From Ctenosaura bakeri (Eukaryota > Chordata > Lepidosauria > Squamata > Iguanidae), in contig CAOLHI010001439.1 of the NCBI GenBank assembly GCA_948474755.1, forward strand, positions 310,001-374,000: a DNA stretch of 64,000 bases, read 5' to 3'. Shown piece by piece: positions 12,627-23,793 of this stretch. Each line of letters begins with the position of its first letter. Position 1 is the stretch's first letter. Both the position numbers and the translations under genes were made by a program. The notes under the pieces were generated by a model that worked only from the letters and a program-made list of their open reading frames with translations, did not search any database and was not told the DNA's origin.

Positions 12627-13067
12627 TGGAGCCGGAAAACAACGAGAAGACAAAAAACCTAGCATCTAGAATGCAAGTTGTCATTTGTAGAGCTGAGCAA
12701 AGGAGAGGTTAACATGCAAGCAAACACCCCCTGAGTCTTGGGCCAAATCATTTGTGGCTCTGAAGATCACAAACACTATGTTAAAGTAGTTTTCCACAAC
12801 CTGGCACCCTGCAGATGTGTTGGACTAACATTGTCATTATCCTGAGACAACATGGCAAATGGCTATTCTCTTGAAGTGGAGCATAATCCAACATATCTGG
12901 GGAAAGGTACCTGGTTAGAGAATGGTGAATTTGGTTATTCTTGGAAACTGGGGACTGAGGTGACTTAAATGATGCACTGGAGACAAATGCACTGGAGACA
13001 AATGTCTAAAAAAAAAGAGAGAGAGAGAGAGAAACAAAACTGAGTGAGTAAACCATCATAAAGGCTC

Positions 13068-13288
13068 TGTGTGTGTGTGTGCCTTCAAGTCACCTGTCCA
13101 ATTATGGCAATCCCATGAATTTCAGTATTTTCTACCCAAAGGTGGTTTTGCCAGTTCCTTCCTCTGAAAAATAGATTACGGCTCCTGATATTCCTTGGCA
13201 GTCTCCCATTCAAGTACCAGCCAAAGCTGATCCTGCTTAGTTTCCAAGGATCAGACAAAACATGGTGTCTTCAGGGTATTTCCATCCC
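13068..13288 (-). mobile_element. 5S rRNA-derived SINE (SINE3 type)
   Basis: The minus-strand head is related to 5S rRNA. On the plus strand it reads GGCAGTCTCCCATTCAAGTA, CCTGCTTAGTTTCC and GATCAGAC, the reverse complement of the 5S GGGAGAC/CTTGGATG and GAAGCTAAGCAGG blocks. The 3' part (GTGTGCCTTCAAGTCACCTG, GGTGGTTTTGCCAGTTCC) resembles that of the tRNA-type SINEs. Confidence 0.85.
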
Positions 13289-14790
13289 ATGTGAGGGCTC
13301 TACACAGCTATTGAACAGAGTAGAAATTGCAAAATACCTGTAACCAAATTCTGATTTTGTCAAAAGCTGTTCACCAAGCAGAATAACTTACTTACTTTTC
13401 AGCTGGGGAAACAGCTAATCAATCAATCACAGTATATATAATGGATAATGAGTAACACAGGCTGTCATCTTAAGTGCACTGAAGAGTAAGCCCTATCGAT
13501 TGACATTTCTTTGGTCTTGAAGCCCCAAATGAAGAGCAATTTACCAGTGTAATTAATATGCTGCTGAATGCCAGATTAGTGCACAAATGAAGCAGACTAG
13601 TAAACCTGCATTCACTCATGCTGAAAAAGTTCAAATGATTTTGCCTTGCATGTACTGCTGGATGCAGTCCAACACTCATTAAAAGCCAAGAATGTTTTGC
13701 TAGTAACTTTAAAAGGAAAAGGATGGTGCTTTTCATTTGAAAAGCTGAGAAAGGAGAGAGATTTTTTTAATTTGAATGCCTTGGCGCAAAAGGCCTGCAC
13801 CGTTGTTTGATTCAAACCATTCACTGCTGTCTTAAGGACTGACCAAGAAACTCATTGCCTAGGAGTTGGGGGCAGGGATCGATTTCTGAGAACACACTGT
13901 TGAAAACCTGAGAGGAAGCCAGCACAGAAACCCATGTTGCCTGGAAAGCTGCCACAAACCAAACATCCTCAGATCAGCACTGCTCCTCAGCCACCTACAC
14001 TTCAGCATTGTAAGAATGTTCCCTCCTGCCCTTTTTGATTGTGCATTCAGGTCGGCAGTTTTAGCACATTCATGTGGCAATTTTAGACAGTTTTTTTTTT
14101 GAAATAATTGTCTGTTGAAAACTGGATATAATTTCCAAAAGAGTATAATATAAAAGATGGTTAAATGAGAGGTGCTACCTCATCCATCCAGCTCCTTTCC
14201 CCAAATAACTCCATGCCAACAACACCATGAAACCAGTCATGCTGGCTGCACAATCTGCCCTGGCCTAGCATGGAAAGGAGGCTTTGGAAGATACAGGTCT
14301 AGATGGAAGGTCCCAGTGGCTGAGCTCCCCAGGACTAGATGTGCTCATCATACAGAGGACATAACTGTCAAACCATTCAGGCCTAGTTTGGGATTCCCTA
14401 TACAGCATTCCCTTGTCCTGGCAGTCGGTTAAGAGGACTAGAGTACATGGCAGGAATCTATTCTTTTCTCCTTCCTGTCCAGCACAGTAGTATTTCCTTA
14501 GTTCTAGCTTTTTGTTGTTGTTGTAGGAGGTCCAGCTCTTTTTGGTTCCTTACCTTCTACTGTTCCAATTTCCTCCTCCTTTGTTCTCATTCTTGTCAGG
14601 CTCTGGATTGTGTTCTCAGTTACAATTGGCAAATTGACCATAGACTCTGCTCCCACTCCAGGCCTCCAGGCCTGCTTTTCTCAGCCTGATCCTTTGCAGT
14701 GGCCCAGGTTTATAGGAATGTTCCTACATACCAATCTGGCCCTGACAGGTAGTGCCCGCAATCCTTAATATATGCAGTCTGTCTAGCAGG
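13289..14790. other. Gene-free stretch
   Basis: No supported gene. The frames at 13470-14080 on the minus strand overlap each other and lack family features. Confidence 0.55.
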
Positions 14791-14921
14791 GAATAGGGAA
14801 GCTGTAACCTACTAGATGTTGCTGAGTGTCTGCTCCCATTTTCCTTCACCACTGGCTATGCTGACTCAGACTGGTGGGAGCTGTAGTCCACTAACATCTG
14901 GAGGACCACTCTTTCCCTGCA
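14791..14921. mobile_element. Family-B MITE
   Basis: GGAATAGGGAAGCTGTAACC, then TAGATGTTGCTG, pairs with GGAGCTGTAGTCCACTAACA, TCTGGAGGACC and TTTCCCTG, giving a hairpin with hAT-like outer ends. Confidence 0.65.
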
Positions 14922-16375
14922 GCATTCCTGTTGTGGAGCCTACACAAATGCATCAGTCAATCCCCCTTGGCCCAAATCTCTCCTTCTCCCTTCCCTCAAA
15001 CCTCCAGCATTTCATGGTATGTTCTAAAACACACTGTAGATCAGTTATCTTTTAGTGTTGTGCTTTACAGGACAGTGAAAAACTAAAAACAAAACCCCAA
15101 GTATGTCATTTTAGTCATACAGTCATATTCCAGCTTTTTTTTTTTAATAATCTGTACTTCTCAGATAGGCTATGCTCTTTAAGAAACTGACCACATTTCT
15201 CCCTGTTGATCTTAAAATAACTACATGTAGCTGTGTAGTTTTGGTGATTTTCTATTGTATATCATATAAAAGGCTGCTGGGAGAAAATGATAACTACTTT
15301 AGTGTCATCAGCAACTGGATCAGAGTATGTGCTGTTTATGGAGGAATCATCTGTTTAAAATGGTGCAGAATTATGAGAAATATTGAAAGGGTAGACAGTA
15401 CATTTTAGCACCACACTGCAAAGGGCAGCCACATGCTCCACCTGATCTGGCATCACTTGTAAGATATTCCTGTGCTTTTATTACCAACCTGCTCCAATGC
15501 AGAAAAGTTTCTCTCCATGCTGTATTGCTTGTTTCTTTCTCCCTGGCCCCATTATGCAAGCTCCTCAAGGCTGGGTACCTTTTTGATGCTTGCCATGCAA
15601 GGGCGTGTTACCTGCCGCACCCTAACCTTCACCCAACTGCACGATGCCTCAGTTAAGCAGGCAGACAAAGGCGGTGTTTAAAGGGCAATGCTAGAGGCTG
15701 ACACTTCCTGTGCTGGTGCCTGGGAGGAGAGCAAGATCCAAGGGTTGACTCTAATTCCAGCCTGTTACATTTGCCCACTTTGGCAGGGAGCCCATTGGGA
15801 TTGCCTCCTTCCATTGCTCATGATTTCTGTAGAACTGAAATTCCCTTTCCTCTGTAGTCTGCCCTTCCCTGCAATTTCCCCATCATTTGGTTCCATGCAG
15901 CTTGCCTTCCATTCGTGTCGACAGAGACCTCTGCCCACATGGCAGGGCTTGGATTTACCTCAAAGGACAGGCAGGAAGTTCAGGAAGTTTGAGACAAACC
16001 AGTCTGACAGAAGTCTCTCATAGCTTAAGGCTCTCAAAAACAAAGAGGCCCAGGCCCAGTGAGGAAGATGTTTGCAGTAGGACTCTCACAGACCACGTGG
16101 ATGGTGGGCAGGGCTCAAGCCCAAAGTGCATGGGCCCCAACACCACCTCTGCCAGTCCTTCCTTCCACCTCACCAGGGGGCTGCTCTAGGAGGAACAGCC
16201 ATCTTTTGCCAGGGGCTTGAACAGGCTGTTTGCAGAGGGCTGTTGCAATTAGACTGAAGAGCACAGGTTGTGCAATCATATCTTCAAGGAACATTCTGGG
16301 CAGAGCTTGGAAGGGTTACTTTAGGAGACTATATCTCCCGGAACGCCTTTAGACAGTGACCCTGCTGCCTGGAGT
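14922..16375. other. Gene-free stretch
   Basis: Overlapping plus-strand frames of 100-111 codons at 15688-16189 show no domain, signal peptide or codon pattern that would support a gene. Confidence 0.5.
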
Positions 16376-16423
16376 ATTCTATTCTATTCTATTCTATTCT
16401 ATTCTATTCTATTCTATTCTATT
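16376..16423 (+). repeat. (ATTCT)n microsatellite
   Basis: Nine to ten perfect pentamer units directly abut the tail of the SINE at 16432. The array may have grown from that tail or at the insertion site. Confidence 0.95.
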
Positions 16424-16431
16424 AATTTGAA

Positions 16432-16621
16432 TTTGTTGTGTGCCTTCAAGTCATTTCCAACTTACGACAACCCTAAGGAAAACCTAAATGGGGTTTTCCG
16501 AGGGCTGAGAGTGCATGATGCACTGAAGGTCATCCAATGGGTTTCCATGGCCAAGTGGGGAATCAAATCCTGGTCTCCAAAGTTATAGTTCAATGCTCAA
16601 ACCACTACACCACACTGAGTC
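16432..16621 (-). mobile_element. tRNA-derived SINE
   Basis: The tail TTGTTGTGTGCCTTCAAGTC follows directly on the ATTCT microsatellite, and the head ACCACTACACCACACTGAG closes it. It abuts the 3' end of the minus-strand L2-like LINE. Confidence 0.85.
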
Positions 16622-16639
16622 TGATTAAAAATAGTTAAA

Positions 16640-18660
16640 AACACTTAAAACTTATTTAAAACATAATTTCCAATAAATAAATAAAAATAAATAAAAAATA
16701 GAACACACCACTTGACACACACACTACTGCTCCATAATTAAAATTCAAAAGGCCTGCTTGAATAAAAATGTTTTCACCTGTTGGTGGAAGGAAAGTAGGG
16801 AGGGAGCCAACTGGACTTCCCATGGAAGGGAGTTCCACGGCCTGGGAGCAGCCACAGAGAAGCCTCTCTCCTGATTTCTCACTGACCACACCTGCAGAGG
16901 TGGTGGGACTGAGAGAACGCCCTCCTCTTCATATCTCAAAGCTTGCACTGGCTTGTGTAAGAAGATACAGTCTTTCAGATGGTCTGGACCCAATCACTGT
17001 AGGGCTTTAAAGGTCGAAAACAGCACTTTGAATTCTGCCTGGAGCTATTTCAACGGGGGAATCACATGATCCCTGTAACCAGCCCTGGCTAGCCGCAGCA
17101 TTTTGGACCTGCTGAAGTTTCCAAAGGTAGCCCCACACAGAGTGCATTACAGAAGTCCAAATAGGATGTAATCTAAGGCATGTGTTACTGTAGCCAGATC
17201 AGACTTCCCAAGGAATTGGCGCAGCTGAAGCATTAATTTTAACTGTGCAAATGCAATCCTGGCCACAGCCAAAACCTGTGCATCCAGGCTCAGATCTGAG
17301 TCCAGGAGCACACCCAAACTGCAAACCAGAGATTTCAGGGGAAGTGTAACCCCTTCCAGCGCAAACTAAATCCCTTTCCCCTGATTTGCTTTCCAAGTGA
17401 CCAGGAGCACCTCTGTCTTGTCTGGATTAAGTTTCAGTTTGTTCACTCTTACACAGTTCGTTACTGACAGCAGACACTGGTTTAGTGCAGAAATAGCTTC
17501 CTTGAAAAGGCAAGACAGCGTTGTGTACTGAACCTCAAAACTCCAGCTACTGGGATACTGGAGACTGGCTGATAGTTCTCTGGTATAGTGGGGTCCAGGG
17601 AGGATTTTTTCAATAATGGCCTTATCATATCCTCTTTGGACAAGCTGGAAGGCTACCTTGCTGTAGTGAGGCATCCACTACTCCCCTTACCCAATCTACC
17701 AGTCCCCTGCAGGCTGCTTTCAACAGCCAGGAAAAGCATGGGTCCAGAAGGCATATAGGGGCTCTCTAAGGATCCTGTCCATATATCATGGGCTGCATAA
17801 ACTGAAATGTATTCAATAACACTGGAGAAGGAGGGGCCAAGGATACAGCCACCAGACCTGTATCAACTACAGCATCCTAGTCAGAGTGGATCCAAGTGCT
17901 TTTATCTACAAAGTGCCACGCAGACTGTTCACAGTGGGCTGCCCAGTGGTTTATATACTGCTTTTGCAGAGCAAAGTGTAAAAGGCCCTGAACACTCAAG
18001 ACAGCTCTGCTGGACAACACTGTTCAGATGCAATGGTAGCAGTGAAGAAGGATGTCTTCCCTGACATCACTGCCACAGCATGGGCTTTCCAATGAGCTCT
18101 AGTTCATGCTCTGTGTTTTCTGCCATCGTCACTCTAATCTGCCCCACTAGTTTCATCACCACCAGTGCGCTCACTTGGCGGTACTCCATGGGAGGGGACA
18201 CTTAGGAGCAATCGTGTCCACCACCCTAGCCATTTTCCCATTCCAGAATGCAGCCGAGGCTTCAACAGGAACACTTGCCAAGGCTACAGGAAACTCCCCA
18301 AAAGCCATCATCAGGAATCCATCCAGATCTATAAGCTTCCTGGAGTGGACTATCTTAATTGGCTCTTTACCCCTGCAAAGGCTTTGAGTTCCAATGAGTC
18401 TACACTCCACCAGGTAGCAATCTGTCCACAGCAATAGAACTGTAGAAAGTTCCTCCACACTCACATCACCATCATTCCACCTCAGACAGGAAACTAAGTC
18501 CAGAGTGCGTTCTACAGCATCAGATATTTTTTGGGACACACCCATGGTTGTTGCCTTGCTCAGCCAAGATCAGGTCCTGGATCAAAGGTGTTTTTCCATT
18601 TACTGACCTGGCATTAAGCACAGCAGCACTTTTAGCCTGGGGGCCTGTTGCCAAGGTTAT
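16640..18660 (-). pseudogene. L2-like LINE remnant, minus strand
   Basis: Read on the minus strand, the block shows LINE ORF2 segments in the expected order. An upstream linker frame (18545-18171) precedes a degraded RT area, then VNKLKLNPDKTEVLLV at about 17450-17400, a post-RT stretch, and the C-terminal SVAAPRPWNSLPWEV-type segment at about 16860-16800. Frameshifts and stops break it throughout. An A/T-rich AAAT repeat at 16673-16700 lies at the 3' end. Assignment to the L2/CR1 group rests on the LNPDKTEVLLV and APRxWNSLP signatures from memory. Confidence 0.75.
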
Positions 18661-21596
18661 CTGGACTATTTGAGGTAGGGTACAGTTTAAGTACAACAAA
18701 CACTATACAGCTCTTCTAGGAGCTGTAAGGAAGAAAAACACCTTTCTAACACTTTGCTTGTGTATCATTTGAGCCAGAAGGAAGTCTTCTAATGAGCAAC
18801 TACTTTCATCCCTAAAGAGTTTGCCCATTTTTCAATTGTGCTGCTGGACAAAAGGAAATAAATATTCCTTGTTTTCATTAAATTTTTGCTTGACTGTAGA
18901 TCCTCTCTGGATGCTTTAAAGCTCAGCATGATTTGAGCCAAGGCTAAGATTTAGCATCCAAATATCTATGCAACACCAGTATTGGGACCGTGAAATAATA
19001 GTAAAAATATGAGCACATGAACCTGGAAGGACTTCCAGGTGAGCTCAAGACCCATTACTTTTAATTTTGAAAACTAGGGACTGCTTAATACATGCCATTG
19101 TCCTCCCTTGCCCACACCACAGCCTTTTTCTTTGTGCTGGTTGAATGTGGGCCAGGTTTTCACAGGCAGACATTTCCTGAATGGAGAGAGTTTTGTCTGA
19201 GTTAAAGCTGAGGCAAGTTGGGCAGTTTTACTCTGAAAATATCATGACTACATGGTGTAGGAGAAACTCCTGCTGAGCAGACTGTAGCTTGCAGAGACAG
19301 AAGAGAGGCATTGTTGTTTGGGAGAGAGGTTTTGTTTATTACAAGTAGCTTTTTTTTTAAATACCAGACAAGTCTGTTAGGCCTCTGCCGTTCGTAGGAC
19401 TGACTTGGGAATCCTTTTAATATTTGAGTCAATTAAAATTGTGTAATGTTTTTGGGGGTGGAACTTCTGAGAGGACAAAATAAGGGCATTATGCTCCCCA
19501 GTAAAAGTTCTATCCCCAATGGAATTTTTTTTTTAGTCCTCCATTTCTAGCACTGCAGAGACGAAGACACTGAAAATGGTTCACACCCGGAACTCACATA
19601 TTTGCTGTGTTCTCATTCCCTTGATAACTTTTCCTGCCTTCTCCTTTGGATGCCTACACTGTATTTCTAAATGCTGAACTGGAGTTTTAAGATACTGCAG
19701 TGCTAGAAATTTGGGAACTGAAGTAAAATTTCATTTGGTGTAGTAGAATTTCCATTTGAGGAGATAATGCTCTTAGATGCAAATCACTCATGATAATATG
19801 TCCAGCAGGAAAAAAAAGTTCTCTACATTCACTTCAAAGGGCTTGCCCTATTGCTGCGGAAACATGCTATTAACTATATCCTTGTTTCCTAGTCACCTTC
19901 CTTATCCCCATATAACCATCTCAATCTAATTATGGGGACAGTGTCTTTGTATCTCCAAGCCAGAGTAGAGATGTCACTTCAAACCTCTGTTTTGTGGCCT
20001 ATAAAGTTCTGGCTGTTAGGGCAAACCTTAAGTTATAATTATTAAGCTCATCTCAACCATTCAGTCCCTCTAGAAATGTGTCTGCAGAGATCAGCTAGAA
20101 GAAACAAAAATGTGACCTTGGTGGGATAGCTTGTTACATATGTTAGACCAGATGGGAGAGTATGAGAGATGAAGATTATTCACCTGAATATCAGCAGACA
20201 TAGCACATACAAGCATCTGTATATGTTAGATATCAAAACAGAGAATTATATGTATTATATACTTGTGTTTGTACAAAGGAGACCTACCCAAAGCTGAACC
20301 ACCAGGATCAATGATTACTTTGCTGCTTGTACTTCTAGCTGTGGTGTATGAGTTGGGTCAGGGCTGGTATATCTCTCTGTATACCAGACTGTTTAAGTGC
20401 AGCCTCCTCAAAACTCACCTTTCGCTTGAAGCCTGTAGCTTAACCCTTTACTTCTCACGCCCAGCTACAGTAATCAAGCATAACTGTATGATAACTGGGC
20501 TCACATTTATTCCTGTTCTGCAGTTGTCTCTTCCATCCACCCCAACCATTTTTGTTCATTTCTTCCCTACTAACATAACATACAGGAGAGGATCCCTGTG
20601 GACGGGAAATCTTTTGATTTATGAAACTTGATGAAGTACCCGATAAATGTACACAAGCGGTACTGTTAACAAAAACAGGGGCCGAAGATTTTGAACTTCC
20701 TTGTATGCTGTGGCCTTTGGTGCTTTTCCTCATTTTCTGGCATTTCAATGTGGCATGCTGATGTGTTTAGTCTGAACATGGCAGGGTGTAACTTTTGTGT
20801 ATGGATTATGACTTAGGGGTGTGTAACTGTTTGTGGTGTATAGGATTTTTGTATTTGCCTTGTGATTATGCTGTACATATTTCTATCATATTTGTGCCTC
20901 CCTCACAAATCCCTGTCAAGGAGTACAATTTCTAATTAGTATTTTTGGTGAATTGCGTGTAGGCAGGGAGAAAACCAAGAGCGGTCCAGAAGCTGGGTCT
21001 ACATGAACGGACTGGATTTATATTCCATTAACATAGGAGTGGGGAACGTCTTGGCCTTCCAGATCCTGGAGAATTACAATACACATGGATGCTTAGATGA
21101 AGAACTCAACGTACCTTCTTCCAAAGAAATGCCTTTCTTGGGATGTGGTAAGATTGGAAGCTCTTCCCAGACAAGAGAACCAGGTGGGGATTTGGGTGCC
21201 TGGAGAGCGACACTAACTTGCATCTATAAGTTTTAAGGGAAACACCTTGAACTGTCACATATTCCAAGGAGGTCTGGCAGTTTACTGGGCATTACTCAAT
21301 GGTAATACCCATCGCAGTAATTCAAAGGCTAAATTTTCTAGCCTGAGAGCGTGACTCGCCAAAGACCATCCAAAGAGCTGAATGTCCCAGAGGATGTGGA
21401 AGCAGGGTTTTGGCCCCAAGGCGAATCAGGGACCGGCACTGAAACACCAAGCGTTGCTTGACACTCCGCCCGCGTTCCCCGGACCGCGGGATTAGCAGCC
21501 AGAGACCCATATTTATAACGAAGAAATGCGCCCAATAACGCCGGGCTCTGCACATCTACTCAGAGGTAAGCCCCACGGGCTCCGACGGGGTTTAAA
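18661..21596. other. Gene-free stretch upstream of JUNB
   Basis: No gene seen. In mammals HOOK2 lies upstream of JUNB, but no HOOK2-like coiled-coil exon was recognised here. A short LINE-like tail may lie near 20380-20460. Confidence 0.5.
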
Positions 21597-21756
21597 CCAT
21601 TTCCACACTAGCCTGTTATAGCGCGACGATTCCACTTTCAACCTCCTCTGGAATCCTGGGGTTTGCAGTTCCGGGAGGGGCCGGCCGGAAACCCCAGGAT
21701 TCCAGAGGAGGTTGAAAGTGGAATCGTCGCGCTATAACAGGCTAGTGTGGAAATGG
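21597..21756. mobile_element. Palindromic MITE (family A), 5' of JUNB
   Basis: A near-perfect inverted repeat with arms of about 70 bases around a short GC-rich loop. The ends read CCATTTCCACAC on the left and the reverse complement on the right. The arms match over their outer 68 bases, including variants not seen in other copies in this window. It has no coding capacity and is inferred to be a non-autonomous DNA transposon. Confidence 0.85.
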
Positions 21757-22143
21757 CAGTCCTCCAAAAGCCTGCCAGCCCGGAGCGCGCTAGGGCTGCT
21801 CTACCCGGCGTCTCCTCCGCGCTCGGGTACGCCCTTCCTTCATTACCACCCGGGGCTGGGGGGCAGGCTGCGTGCGTGCCTGCGTGCGTGCGTGCCTTTC
21901 TCGCTCCCAGGCCTCTCTCCCCGCCCTCCCCCGCCCGGCCCGCTACTCTGACGCGCGGATCCCTTACAACTCCCCCTCCTGCGGGTTGTTTACTGGAGCA
22001 CGAGCTGCCCAGCAATGAGCTCAGCCCCGTCCCTCCTCCCCGCCTTCCTTCCCTCCCTGCCCGCCCGCCCGCCCGCCCGCCTGCCTGCGCGCGCGCTTCC
22101 CGCCTGCCTCCGCCTCCTCCTCCTCCTTCGCCCGCGCCGCGGT

Positions 22144-22260
22144 GGGGCGGAGACAGCCCGGCCGCTCCCGCCAATCCGCGCGCGCTTCCGCCACCGTCGC
22201 GCTCGCGGCCAGAATAAAAAGGGACCGGGAAGCGCACGCTGTAGCTGAGAAAACTCACTC
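22144..22260 (+). promoter_or_regulatory. JUNB: JUNB core promoter
   Basis: A GC box (GGGGCGG) lies near 22144-22150, a CCAAT box at 22171-22175 and an AATAAAAAGG TATA-like box at 22213-22222. The spacing predicts a start site near 22240-22250, giving a 5' leader of about 540 bases. The order GC box, CCAAT, TATA inside a CpG island fits an inducible immediate-early promoter. The start site itself is inferred. Confidence 0.75.
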
Positions 22261-22295
22261 GCGGCGCGGGGGCGCACGGAGGCATCCGCGACGGC

Positions 22296-22297
<2 letters not shown>

Positions 22298-22333
<36 letters not shown>
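22298..22333 (+). repeat. (CAG)12 in JUNB 5' leader
   Basis: Twelve uninterrupted CAG triplets lie just downstream of the predicted transcription start and about 450 bases before the JUNB start codon, so they are probably transcribed as leader sequence. Pure triplet runs of this kind are prone to length change. Confidence 0.95.
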
Positions 22334-22335
<2 letters not shown>

Positions 22336-22696
22336 GCCCGCTCTTCCGCCTCGTCCGTGGCCGGTACGGTACCTGCTCCCTTTTGCTTCTCGGTGAGGGC
22401 TGGAAGCCGGCGCGCTCGTCCACCGGGCCCGGACTTTCTGTGGGGACGAGCGTGAATCATCTTCGTTAGCAGAGCTTAGCCGGGGCGGGTGGTGTCGGAG
22501 AAGCCCCCGGAAAGACGAGCTTTTTTCTCCCCCCGCTTCCTTCTTCTGACTGTGAAATCTGGAAGTGAAGCTTGGGGAGGGAGGCGGAAGCGCGCTCTCC
22601 TCGGTTTTGGGAGAAGAAGCTCGACCCACGCCCCAGGCTAGGCCGGGGGAGACAGGCGGGCAGGGAGGCAGGCGGGCAGGGAGCGAGCGAGCGAGC

Positions 22697-22722
22697 CCTT
22701 CCTTCCTTCCTTCCTTCCTTCC
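22697..22722 (+). repeat. (TTCC)n in JUNB 5' leader
   Basis: A CTTCC-type tetranucleotide run of about six units ends about 60 bases before the JUNB start codon. It follows a purine-rich GGCGGGCAGG/GAGCGAGC stretch. Confidence 0.85.
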
Positions 22723-22782
22723 TCACTGTGAGCCCCGGAGGAGCTTAGCTCGGGTGCCCACCCCCTTCCCGTCGCGCGGCTG

Positions 22783-23793
22783 ATGTGCACGAAGATGGAG
22801 CAGCCTTTCTACCCTGAATCCTTTTTCTCCGGCTACAGTCAGGAGTACAAGGCGCTGAAGTCGAGCATGGCTCTGAACCTGTCGGCCGAGCCCTTCCGCA
22901 GCCTGAAGTCCCAGCTGCCCCACCACCACCACCAGCACCACCACCACCAGCACCACCTCCGCGGCGGCCAGGACGACGGCTCCGCCGGCTACTTCCCGGG
23001 CTCCCTCCCGCAGCAGCAGCAGCAGCCGGGGGCGGCGGCCGAGAACGGGAGCTCGTCGCTGAAACTGGCGGCGCCGGAACTGGAGCGGCTCATCGTCCAG
23101 AACAGCAACGGCGTGATCACCACCACCCCGACGCCGCCGGGCCAGTACTACTACCCGCGGGGGGCCACCGAGGAGCAGGAGGGCTTCGCCGACGGCTTCG
23201 TCAAGGCGCTGGACGACCTGCACAAGATGAACCACCTGCCGCCCCCCAACGTCTCGATCGGGGCGGCGGCGGTGGCGGCGGTGGCGGCGGCGTCCTCCTC
23301 GGCCAGCAGCGGCTACGGCGCCACCCTCCCCCAGGAGCCGCCTCCCGTCTACACCAACCTGACCAGCTACAACCCGCCGGGCTCGCTGAGCGGCTCGTCG
23401 GGCTTCCCCAGCGCCAACCTCAGCTACCTGCCGCAGCCCCACGGCCTGGCCTTGCCCCACCCTCCGCGTGGCTTCAAAGAGGAGCCCCAGACGGTGCCGG
23501 ACGTGCAGAGCCCGCCCGTCTCGCCCATCAACATGGAAGACCAGGAGCGCATCAAGGTGGAGAGGAAGCGGCTCCGGAACCGCCTGGCCGCCACCAAGTG
23601 CCGGCGGAGGAAGCTGGAGCGCATCGCCCGGCTGGAGGAGAAGGTCAAGACCCTGAAGAGCGACAACGCCGGACTGTCCAGCACGGCCAGCGCGCTCCGG
23701 GACCAGGTGGCGCAGCTGAAGCAGAAAGTCATGAACCACGTGAACAGCGGCTGCCAGCTCCTCTTGACGGCCAAGATGCAACAGTCCTTCTGA
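22783..23793 (+). CDS. JUNB: JunB transcription factor (AP-1 subunit), intronless
   Basis: This single-exon reading frame encodes 336 residues (human JUNB is about 347). JunB is a nuclear bZIP protein that dimerises with Fos or Jun partners and binds TGAC/GTCA-type AP-1 sites. Seen directly: the JunB-type N-terminus [10 protein letters not shown]; a His/Gln-rich insert at about residues 47-58; the conserved block [10 protein letters not shown] near 112-121; the [20 protein letters not shown] block near 130-149; a SUMO-like FKEEP at 231-235; an SPPVSP phosphosite cluster at 243-248; the basic region at about 259-280 with redox Cys273; and zipper leucines at 284, 291, 298, 305 and 312. The first ATG has a weak context (C at -3, T at +4), while Met5 at 22795 has a strong one (A at -3, G at +4), so initiation at Met5 is possible. 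Position 275 is Arg where Jun proteins usually have Lys. The gene lies in a CpG island. The N-terminus and the neighbours distinguish it from JUN and JUND. Confidence 0.97.
   Translation: MCTKMEQPFYPESFFSGYSQEYKALKSSMALNLSAEPFRSLKSQLPHHHHQHHHHQHHLRGGQDDGSAGYFPGSLPQQQQQPGAAAENGSSSLKLAAPELERLIVQNSNGVITTTPTPPGQYYYPRGATEEQEGFADGFVKALDDLHKMNHLPPPNVSIGAAAVAAVAAASSSASSGYGATLPQEPPPVYTNLTSYNPPGSLSGSSGFPSANLSYLPQPHGLALPHPPRGFKEEPQTVPDVQSPPVSPINMEDQERIKVERKRLRNRLAATKCRRRKLERIARLEEKVKTLKSDNAGLSSTASALRDQVAQLKQKVMNHVNSGCQLLLTAKMQQSF

Noticed and set aside
21638..22460. Long minus-strand frames (156-261 codons) over the JUNB promoter
   Set aside because: They run through polyA/polyG-encoding simple repeats, the CAG tract and the palindromic MITE; composition alone explains them.
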